From Ricordea florida (taxonomy: Eukaryota; Cnidaria; Anthozoa; Corallimorpharia; Ricordeidae), in assembly GCA_949710005.1 (NCBI GenBank), contig OX453287.1, positions 23,381,785-23,445,784 of the forward strand: a DNA stretch of 64,000 nucleotides, written 5' to 3'. How positions within the stretch are numbered: position 1 is the stretch's first letter; every line of letters starts with the position of its first letter. Position numbers and translations under genes: made by a program. The notes under the pieces were generated by a model, which saw only the letters and a list, made by a program, of their open reading frames with translations, ran no database searches and was not told the DNA's origin. Below, piece by piece: positions 56,801 through 64,000 of the stretch.

Positions 56801-59569
56801 CTAGCATTCTATCACAAATGCCGCACTCTGATTGGCTACGCTACCCACTATCTATTCTGTGATAGATAGTGAGTAGTGTAGCAGTGTGCCCTTGTTTACA
56901 AAATGGCGGCCGCTTCTTCATGTTTTCGAAGTATCCGTGAAGAAGATTTAGACAGTTTACTGGTCGAGGCTGTTCCAGAAAAGACAAAGTTTTGAACGAC
57001 TAGTAGATTTATACTAAAACAATTAGATTATTCGCTCTCGATTTCTATCTCGTGATATTTGACTCGGGCTGCGCCCTCGTCAACTATCACGCGATAGAAA
57101 TCTCGAACTCATAATCCAATTGTTTAATAGAAACACGATTGGAAGTTTGGGAGAACGAGAAATGTTGTGGGAACACTAGCCGCAGGCGAGTGTTTTCACA
57201 GCTTTTTCGAGATCTCTCAAACTTTCACGAGTGTTTCTATAACTCGTTAGAAACACGGAAAACATGTTTCCTATTTCTTTTAGAAAACACCGCTACGAAA
57301 AAAAATGAAAGAAACTTGTTAACTTTGATTACCAAAATGTAAATTCCCTTTCGTCGCGTCATCATTACGTCAACAGCTCGTGCTAGTTCTGTGTTTCTGT
57401 CGAGTTTTAGTATAAATCTACTAGCGTTCTATCACAAATGCCGCGCTATGATTGCCTGCGCTACCCACTATCTATTCTGTGATAGACAGTGAGTAGCGTA
57501 GCAGTGTGCCCTTGCTAAGAAAATGGCGGCCGCTTCTTCACGTTTTCGAAGTGTCCGTGAAGAAGATTTAGACAGTTTACTGGTCGAGGCTGTTCCAGAA
57601 AAGACAAATTTTTGAACGACTAGTAGATTTCAATGCGTGATAGTTGACCCGGGCTGCGCCCTCGTCAACTATCACGCGATAGAAATCTCGAGCTCATAAT
57701 CTAATTGTTTAATAGAAACATGAATTCTAACCAATCAGCGCGCGTATTTTCTTGGGACTGTTTTCTAAAAGAGTGTTAGTGGTTTGAACACAGGATTTGG
57801 CGCATTCTTTTGTTGGGTTCAATCTTCCGGGTGTAAGTAGTTCTGGAAAGAACTGTTGTTTTAAAATGACGTCGACTAGACTATGTTGCGTACTATAGTT
57901 AACATAGTAAAAGGTTTGAACCCAGGAGTATCAGTATTTCGTATAGTTTGATCGTCCTGGTGAGGGTAGTTCTGAAAAGAACTGTTGTTGTTGGTGACTG
58001 ACGTTTCGACAACCTGAGCGGAAGTCATCTTCAGAGTCAAGTGAATAGTGAAATACTATAGTTAAGTTGTTTTACATATTTTAGATCAAGAGTCGAGAAG
58101 GTTCCTCCCGAAAATGGTGCAAGCGACGAGGTTTAGAGGAACAGCGATTTTACGAGATGTCCAAATTGAAACGACAGTTCGAAGAGTTGTTACGAGATCA
58201 TAGCCTGCGGGATCCCGAGGGACTGGAGGAAGACGAAGATGAGCTTGATCGTGAGCGAGATATTCGACGCGAATTGAAAAGGGTCAAGCGAGATCATCAA
58301 AAATCGGCAAGAAAAACAAAGATGCTGAAACTAGACGAGGACGAGGTGGCTGGAAGTGAGAATGAAGAAACTAGGACCGATATACGGGATCTCGAGTTTA
58401 AACTCACTCACGACCTTGACAAGCTGCAAGCAGGAAGTACGGCCCGACGAAGTTTTACTCTGCGAGAGATAAACCTGCTGAAAGTCATCCTTTGCAGTGG
58501 TCTGTACCCTAACCTTGCTGCGCCAGATGAGGGAAACTCCTGGAAACGAGACTCGGAGCAGTTGTTTCACAGCCAATCAAAACAGTTTCTTCTGGTTCAT
58601 CCAACTAGTGTTTTTGTTACTCGCCCTGATCTGCTGCGACCTAACGACTTGCCCGGTGATAAAGCTACGTCATCAAGGGAACGTTCCCAGTTCTGCACCA
58701 GTCATCAGCTGTTGGCCTTCGTTTCTCTTTTGGAAACCAACAAACCATATTTGGTGAATGCAATGCGAGTCCCAGCTCTCCAGAGTCTGTTTTTGTTTGC
58801 GCGGAGTTTGGATACGAACGCAGATTTGACTCGTATCGTTGTAGATACGTGGCTTGAAATTTGCCTTCCCGACAGTACCACGGGGCAGAAAGTGATCAGC
58901 GCTGTGCAGCAGCTACGTGTCACGTGGTCGCGCCTGCTTCAGCTTCGATTTGATGTGAGAAGGAAAGGTGACCGTGAGCAGAGGAGCTTTAGAATGCATA
59001 GAGACAAAGAACGAGATCTGGAGCAACTTCTAGCCAAGAAGCTTTCAGAATTCCTCGACAGCAATGTTCGTTACTCGCTCCGTCGTCTCTTGCCTTCCGA
59101 AGACCAGCATCTTTACCTTGGTCCTTCTAGGCGGGGTGACAGTGACACAGCTTTTGAAGGCAGACCCCTCTTCGACGGAGACCTCGAGCCACACCCTGTC
59201 AAGGGAGGACTTAGTGTGAATGAATATCTAACCTACAACTGTCTTCAGGATACCATCATGGCAGAGGCAGCCTCTGCCGCAGCGCACTACTTGTCTAAAC
59301 ACTGGCGGTGTGAGACATGCGGTAAAAAACTGTTAGTGACCGTTTTGGAGAGATTACAGCACCAAGAACAGTGCAATCCACAAACGGAAGTGGACTTGCT
59401 TGATTCGGTGGAATCGGACTCCGCGCACGGTGTTAACCAATCAGCTACTATTAATACGTCAATTGAGCATCTGAGAAAGCCATTTTTCTGCACCGCGTGC
59501 CAGGCCGAGTTTTCGTTCACAAGTACTGAAATTTTGAAGCATAGAAAGTCGCACTGTTCAAATGCGTAA
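44873..59569 (+). CDS. DHX34: DExH-box RNA helicase DHX34, sixteen coding exons
   Basis: An NMD factor that helps activate UPF1. Exons: 44873-44997, 45213-45304, 45864-46001, 46248-46363, 46789-46926, 47237-47371, 47678-47732, 47922-48099, 48661-48700, 50216-50269, 51927-52004, 52494-52649, 53494-53601, 55098-55194, 55665-56149, 58085-59569. All GT-AG and in phase, 1159 residues (human about 1143). Motifs: GDTGCGKST (194-202), [20 protein letters not shown] (288-291), SAT (320-322), TNIAETS (451-457), QRKGRAGR (498-505), then winged-helix/ratchet-like and OB-like regions. The last exon encodes the DHX34-type charged C-terminus with two Cys/His clusters (WRCETCG and FFCTACQ). The poly(A) signal AATAAA is at 59913-59918. 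Introns contain SINE, LINE, satellite and MITE insertions, but every exon is intact. Confidence 0.96.
46097..46175. mobile_element. Partial copy of foldback element C
   Basis: GTTATTTACCAGGTGGAAGG followed by AGTATGGGAAAAAACTG: the left arm of the palindromic element at 60,286-60,395. In DHX34 intron 3. Confidence 0.6.
46375..46660 (-). mobile_element. tRNA-derived SINE with LINE-like 3' end
   Basis: On the minus strand: a tRNA-like head with A box (complement of 46,636-46,652) and perfect B box GGTTCGATTCC (complement of 46,599-46,609); a body; then a 3' module with a GTGTCCCC...GACAC stem, AAATAAAG and an (ATT)n tail. Intron 4 of DHX34. Confidence 0.85.
48705..48820. repeat. Fragment of dispersed coral-type repeat
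   Basis: Contains AAACAAGTTGATAAAGTAA, ACCACCGTAAGGTA and TAACGTTTCGAGCGTTA. A related fragment is at 36,010-36,055. It begins right behind the donor of DHX34 exon 9. Confidence 0.55.
49061..49795 (-). mobile_element. 5'-truncated LINE (3' end of reverse transcriptase ORF)
   Basis: The open frame 49,775-49,344 encodes the conserved C-terminus of non-LTR retrotransposon ORF2 (segments like [11 protein letters not shown] and [12 protein letters not shown]). It is followed by a 3' UTR with a GTAGCCCGC/GCGGGCTAC stem-loop, AATAAAG and a (TTG)n tail at 49,070. No RT catalytic core remains. DHX34 intron 9. Confidence 0.8.
50790..50935 (-). mobile_element. SINE 3' end fragment with microsatellite tail
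   Basis: A (GAT)n/(AAT)n tail, then CTTTATTTAAGTG and AATTGGGGGCAC: a reverse copy of the 46,375-46,660 SINE 3' module. DHX34 intron 10. Confidence 0.7.
51130..51560 (+). mobile_element. LINE 3' fragment
   Basis: The frame ending at 51,374 shows the ORF2 C-terminal signature ([19 protein letters not shown]). The 3' UTR ends with an AGCCT/AGGCT stem and AAATAAAG. DHX34 intron 10. Confidence 0.75.
51780..51870 (-). mobile_element. Degenerate tRNA-Ser/Leu-like SINE head
   Basis: The minus strand reads GGCAGCGTGGCCGAGTGG, a typical A-box region of a Ser/Leu tRNA-derived SINE. The B box is degraded (ATTCGAAATTGC). DHX34 intron 10. Confidence 0.5.
52060..52415 (+). repeat. 106-bp satellite array in DHX34 intron 11
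   Basis: About 3.3 forward units starting near CTTTTTCATCTG and ending 80 nt before exon 12. Confidence 0.9.
52867..53011. mobile_element. Foldback element B in DHX34 intron 12
   Basis: Arms 52,867-52,925 and 52,950-53,011 pair imperfectly (AATGGTAAACG, ACCATCGAGGTA and GCTAAG with complements). GC-rich, non-coding. Confidence 0.75.
53690..54985 (+). repeat. Main 106-bp satellite array in DHX34 intron 13
   Basis: About twelve tandem units. TACTATACAG starts at 53,775, 53,881, 53,987 and 54,093, giving an exact 106-bp period. Units vary at two diagnostic sites (GTACTG/GTATTG and GCTTTAC/GTTTTAC), partly alternating. Each contains the palindrome ACAGTACTGT. The last unit and a half is diverged. 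Confidence 0.97.
55270..55560 (-). mobile_element. Possible LINE 3' UTR fragment
   Basis: The minus strand ends in GAATAAAGATG and a (TTGAA) tail after an AT-rich non-coding stretch, the same end style as the other LINE/SINE copies. No coding part. DHX34 intron 14. Confidence 0.35.
56772..57135 (+). mobile_element. MITE B copy 1 carrying a short conserved ORF
   Basis: Starts GTGTTTCTATCGAGTTTTAG and ends AATAGAAACAC (short TIRs). It contains the palindrome CACTATCTAT...ATAGATAGTG and a 30-codon ORF at 56,903-56,995. DHX34 intron 15. Confidence 0.7.
57391..57721 (+). mobile_element. MITE B copy 2 carrying the same ORF
   Basis: Same ends and order as copy 1, with substitutions and an internal deletion. 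The ORF at 57,523-57,615 keeps its length. The 255 bp between the copies has another GTGTTTCTAT...TAGAAACAC pair. Confidence 0.7.
57840..58060. repeat. Dispersed repeat with GACGTTTCGACAACCTG
   Basis: GTTCTGGAAAGAACTGTTG occurs near 57,838 and as GTTCTGAAAAGAACTGTTG near 57,969, followed by GACGTTTCGACAACCTGAGC and CATCTTCAGAGTCAAG, a widespread-looking repeat. It ends just before the acceptor of DHX34 exon 16. Confidence 0.5.
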
Positions 59570-59919
59570 TTGCGCTTCAGCATGTTCGAGTCTCCATTTT
59601 TACTGCAAAATGCTCGCTGAAATTTTAAGGCGTAGTCAGTGTGAAACGAAACACTTTCCCAGTTTGCGGAATGTCGTTAAAACACCTCCTTTTTGAGTAC
59701 TTTGAGTTGATATATAGTCAAGTTCTCCCAAGTGATCTAAAAAGGGCTTCGAGAATGACTATTACAATTGCTACTCAGATCTTTTGAAGTGAAAGGGTTT
59801 AGGCGAGTGAGTGCTGTTGTGATAATAGCATTATTGTATATTGCCTCATAATGGTTTGCACTGGCTTGTTTATTGATGTCTTCTGTTGCTAAGAGGTGAT
59901 AATTACACTCTAAATAAAA

Positions 59920-62145
59920 TTATGTCATCATTGCGCTGAAACTGATTCTTTTACGAGCAATCGTTCTTTAGCACCATGTTCCTTATATTATGATCTCTTC
60001 TATATTGTTTAATTGCTTGTGATTTATAGTGTTACATTTAGCCTTCCTCTTTATACTCCACTCGAGTATTTCGGAAATCCATGCTGTGGCCTTCCTAGGC
60101 GTCCTCAAGAGCTAGTTAATGCTGTTGAAAAAGTATGAGGCCCGTGCGTGATCATGAGCGCGAGCAGGGCCGTAAAAAGACAAGCGGCCCAGCGTATCTT
60201 TCTTCGAAATGAAGTGCGGCAAATTAAAAAAGGCGCAATACAGGAAGGGATAAAATAGAAAGAGCGACGGTCATGATATATATATGTTATTTACCGGGCG
60301 GGAGGTCCGTATGGGAAAAAACTGTGCCCGAGGTCTTGAGTAAGACCAAGGGCACAGTTTTTTCCCATACGGACCGACCTAGACCGGTAAATAACTTATT
60401 TATTTTTTCTGTTTGTTCCCTTTTTTTTCGCAACAATTTCAATTTGCAGCGAATAGCGCGGATAAAAATCCGGACCGTGGTCCGTATCGTAAAAAGCTGG
60501 ACCGGTTACGAGCGCGCGATTAGCCAATCAGATTCGAGGATTTGGGATTCCGGCCCGCTGAGATGCTTGAGAAAAAAATAAAAGATATTATTGACAAAGT
60601 TAAGTCAGGCCGCACAAGGAAATATTTCGCTCTGGGTCATTTTCGCGACCGAAATATTTTCCCGTCCGATCTTCATGCTCAGTCACCAAGTACCTTCTAT
60701 TTTATAGTTACAGTCATGTTCCCACGTATTTCGCCAGCCGTCGCCCAGATGCGCACATGCGTATATCACATTTTTTTCCTGATACTATAATTAGGATAAC
60801 TTGCTTAGTGTGCTTACGTATGCCAGCGCTATGTTTATACCACACCAGAATAAACAGTCATTAACCCTTTAAGCCCCAAGATCAATATTTATTTTCTCAT
60901 AACTGTTCTCATGTATCTGTTATGGTACTGGTGAGGAGAATTTGTTTAAATATCAATACAAGTCCTTATTTTGGCGATCATTTTTGTTATTCTCATAACC
61001 TGAATGGTTGATGAACAGTGAATATCGTAATGAGAAATTGGATGCTGGTCACTACTGGGACTTAAAGGGTTAAATTAATAATCGCTAATTGGTCTGTTTC
61101 GAATCCTTCCAATTTTACTTAAAGCAGCTTAAGTTGAACATCGTTTAAATTACCGGCCTATAGTGTACTAACCACTCTCTTTCCCTGAGATAATAAAGGC
61201 GTCTTTTCCAATGAGTTTCTAACAGTTCTTAACTTTGCTAACTATACCGAGGTCTTTCACAAACACCCCAATCACAATATATGTTTGACCCTTTCAATGC
61301 CACAAGTGACCCATGTATAAATTCGCCTTATAATTCCAATACACTACCGCACAAAGAAATGAAAAGAATTGAGAACCTGATCAAATCCAGGTTGCTTAAT
61401 CGATCAACCCGGCGCCACATTCTCCGAACAAGGACATACGGAACCGTAAAGCACTTGCTCAGGAGAATTTATATTCGATCTTGGCAGTGAAAAGGTTCTA
61501 TCGTCTTCTTCTTTGCAGCCCTCAACTTTAGTTAGTGCGCAGAACGTTTTTTTGCACGCTCTTAACAGCTTTGCGCATATATTTTAAACGTCTCCTGTAA
61601 TGCTGCAATAGCGCACTCAGTCCCCCACCCACGATAAGAATTTAACTGAAGCAAGAACTTTGAAAACCTTTCGTTTTGCAGTTTGAACATTGCGAGGCAG
61701 TTGGCCCAGACGCATTCTTGCATTTGTTAACGTGTGATATTAACACGCCGGCTCGCGAGGTAAAGAAACGTCACCCACAGAAGCGCAAACACAACTGATT
61801 CAACTGCCTCGCAAGGTCTTCGCACAGCTCAATTCATACCGGAGGCTTGCGTTTCTTGGGTATGTTTCAGATCTGGATAACGATTCATCGGTTGTTTTGC
61901 TGCGCCATGATCTGAGTGATCTCGGACCACGAATCCTAATCTGGATCATACCAAACGAACACACCCTCTTAGTGGGCAGACTAAGAATTATTTGAGCTCG
62001 GTCTGTCAGTTCTAAAAAACGTCATTAACAAAGCTTTCAAAGTCTTACACTATACAAAGCTCTCCTGCGATTTCGACATTGTGTCTGATTCGGGCGCAAA
62101 CCTACTTTTCCATTCGGAGGTTAGGTCTCAGGTTGTGGAAGCCCT
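59920..62145. other. Intergenic stretch between DHX34 and the GPCR
   Basis: No supported gene. It holds foldback element C (60,286-60,395). The remaining short open frames (for example 61,281-61,490) have no recognised domain. Confidence 0.4.
60286..60395. mobile_element. Foldback element C (110-bp palindrome)
   Basis: GTTATTTACCGG (60,286-60,297) pairs with CCGGTAAATAAC (60,384-60,395), and GGTCCGTATGGGAAAAAACT with its complement inside. Nearly the whole element folds back on itself. A left-arm copy is at 46,097-46,175. Confidence 0.85.
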
Positions 62146-62150
62146 CCATG

Positions 62151-63245
62151 CTACACTGCGTCTTCTCTGAGGTTTTCACAGCCTTCAATTGTGTCGTAGG
62201 AATCGCGCGTGTGCGTGAGGACTGTGGGCGGGTTGGCTTGCCGTAGAGAATGGCGTGTATCATGCAAGTATTTCAAGAATTTTGACGCTGAACGTTCAGT
62301 TTGCCTGGAAAACATTGACTTCAAGTCTTTTCTAAATCCGTGACTTATGGTGGTGTAGAGAACGGGATTCAGACAACTGTTAGCGGTGGTTAGTAGGCGG
62401 GTGAACTCGTACAACTCCCGAGCAACATGCGAAGTTAGCCATGTTGGATTTAATATAATAGCCACGAGTATGGCCTTTTGAGGGAGGATGCAAATGGCGT
62501 ACACCACAGCCAGCCCTGTTAGAAGTTTAGTCGTCTTTCTGTTCTGCTTTCCACGTTTTTCTGTGACATCCTTGCTTGTGTAAATCCCTCGCTTGGAATT
62601 CATTTGATGCGCCTTGCGCAAATGAAATATTATACAGGCGTAGAATACAATAATGCAGATAGCTGGGATTAAGAACTGTGGCACAAACAGTCCCATGATG
62701 TAGGTCAATTGAAAGCTTAGCTCGTCTGCCCACCATTCGAGGTCAATCAGACATTTTCCGCGGGGATCCACGATCAACGCAAACATGAACGGGATTTGCA
62801 GTACGCAGGAATAAATCCACGTGGAGAGAACCATAATCACGGCCTTTCTCTTACTAAGGCGACTCTTCAGTGACTTCACGATCGCTTTGTATCGCTCATA
62901 ACCAATGCATATTAACGTCGAACCCGACACTGTCACGGAAACGTTAGTCAGCACGTTGATCAACTTGCAGAGGAAGTCACCAAACGGCCAGACAGAGTGA
63001 TTTTCAAGATACGCCAGGTCAAACGGTAGGAACAATAAAAGAACCATCAAATCCGAGAGTGCAAGGTTGAGTATAAAGTAACCTTTTGTCGAACGGAACT
63101 TTTTGCTTTTTCGACGAAGAATTATCGCGCACACAGATATGTTGCCTATGACACCTACAAGAAAAACGATAGGATACAACACGAGGCGTACAATCCGCAC
63201 AGCGATGTGTTCAGTGAACAGCGGCTCTGCCGTTGTGTTGTTCAT
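62151..63245 (-). CDS. Class A (rhodopsin-like) GPCR, probable peptide or amine receptor
   Basis: 364 residues in one exon, as is common for cnidarian class A receptors. Seven hydrophobic helices. Motifs: N-glycosylation sites at residues 2-5, GN in TM1 (34-35), LALSD in TM2 (Asp65), Cys93 and Cys165 for the TM3-ECL2 disulfide, ERY at 117-119 (a DRY variant), a basic third loop, ILP in place of WxP in TM6 (the usual toggle Trp is replaced), and NPVLY at 293-297. A Ser/Thr-rich tail offers kinase sites. It looks most like neuropeptide-type receptors; the ligand cannot be read from sequence. A CAG upstream may be a 5'-UTR acceptor. Confidence 0.9.
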   Translation of the reverse strand: MNNTTAEPLFTEHIAVRIVRLVLYPIVFLVGVIGNISVCAIILRRKSKKFRSTKGYFILNLALSDLMVLLLFLPFDLAYLENHSVWPFGDFLCKLINVLTNVSVTVSGSTLICIGYERYKAIVKSLKSRLSKRKAVIMVLSTWIYSCVLQIPFMFALIVDPRGKCLIDLEWWADELSFQLTYIMGLFVPQFLIPAICIIVFYACIIFHLRKAHQMNSKRGIYTSKDVTEKRGKQNRKTTKLLTGLAVVYAICILPQKAILVAIILNPTWLTSHVARELYEFTRLLTTANSCLNPVLYTTISHGFRKDLKSMFSRQTERSASKFLKYLHDTRHSLRQANPPTVLTHTRDSYDTIEGCENLREDAV

Positions 63246-63312
63246 CTTTAGGACTTCTATGAGCGTCAGTGAGCGTAATTCTGTAGAATAAAAACAGTAA
63301 GGAGAACAGTTT

Positions 63313-63420
63313 TATTAGCGTAATGGTAATTGAACTGAGTGGAGTGCAATTTGGTATGAAATCACAAGTATGATTTCAGACCAAAATTGCACGACACAAA
63401 GTTCAATTACCACTTTATTA
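63313..63420. mobile_element. Foldback element D upstream of the GPCR
   Basis: GGTAATTGAACT (63,325-63,336) pairs with AGTTCAATTACC (63,400-63,411), and GTGCAATTTGGT with ACCAAAATTGCAC inside. It is 70 nt upstream of the GPCR start codon. The remaining 63,420-64,000 shows no gene. Confidence 0.75.
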
Positions 63421-64000
63421 CATCCAGTTTTGAAATCACACAATTTAGTAGTCTTAATACAGAATTTTTGTTAGTCAAGTGCCAATATTTTATTGTAAAT
63501 TTGATTGGTTGTTTTATTTTTGGGTTTAATTCTCATTGGCTGAAAAAAAAAGATGCGATTTTGAGCGTAAGATACTGCGATTCGTGAATAAATCACACTG
63601 CGATGGGCCAATGAAATTGCAGGGATCACTTGTGATGTCAAAATGGACGTAATAAATCGATTAATTAATTTCTTCCTTCAATAGGAAAATTTTTCCTTCA
63701 ATTGCTAAAAAGTTTCCAATCTGGTAATTTTAATTGAAGGTTTTCACCTTTACAATGTACGTGTTTTTTTTTTCTCTAGTTTTTATATCCACGGGTTTCC
63801 TGTGGAACCCGCAGAAACAATGCTGCCAAATTTGCAAGTCCGTCTGTAAGTAACGTTAGAACCTTTCGGCAAATAATTGCAGTCTCTCGGATGCTCTTCA
63901 TTTTCTCCGATTCAATTTGTCTTGCGATTTGTCTATCCCCAGCCTAAATTGCAGCCATTCTCAACTCTTTTTTCGTTCCTTTTCGACTCTCTCCCCTTCT

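Overview
The window looks like a cnidarian genome, most likely a stony coral or close anthozoan relative. This rests on intron-rich genes with GT-AG splice sites, an intronless class A GPCR, a SINE/LINE/MITE repertoire of the kind seen in corals, and a secreted DD3-3-family gene; the species is inferred, not proven. Bases 1 to about 12,840 are an AT-rich Polinton/Maverick (adintovirus-like) element whose left end lies outside the window. The remainder is host chromosome with five recognisable host genes embedded in many small repeats. No rRNA gene, functional tRNA gene or CRISPR array was found. ELEMENT (1-12,840): it encodes a very long protein-primed type B DNA polymerase (minus), a retroviral-type integrase (plus), an A32-like packaging ATPase, a double-jelly-roll-type major capsid protein, a probable gp2.5-like ssDNA-binding protein (plus), seven small or structural proteins of unknown function, and the start of one more gene running off the left edge. 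All reading frames are open, so it may be young or intact. Ten start codons are preceded at a nearly fixed distance (24-28 nt) by the same 9-nt motif, RTYTAAARR. Two genes that lack it start only 4-6 nt after the preceding stop and are probably second cistrons. The motif also indicates that the ATPase and the coiled-coil gene start at Met6, and it reveals the gene at the left edge. The polymerase carries extra N-terminal modules: a possible OTU/papain-like Cys/His region, a C2H2 finger and a Vsr-like endonuclease region. HOST (12,840-64,000): a secreted DD3-3-like gene (plus, 17,208-28,656, nine coding exons) contains an exact 696-bp tandem duplication covering its seventh exon, and using both copies would break the frame. 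A GT92-family glycosyltransferase (minus, 30,356-31,711) has no intron in its coding region. DENND10 (minus, 38,091-44,719, nine exons) and the NMD helicase gene DHX34 (plus, 44,873-59,569, sixteen exons) are head to head with 153 bp between their start codons, implying a shared bidirectional promoter. A rhodopsin-class GPCR (minus, 62,151-63,245) lies at the right. Introns and intergenic DNA hold a 106-bp satellite-like repeat at ten places and in both orientations (largest array 53,690-54,985 inside DHX34), many foldback elements, a MITE with a TATAA target duplication, two LINE fragments, tRNA-derived SINEs sharing a 3' end style with those LINEs, and a duplicated MITE carrying a conserved 30-codon ORF.
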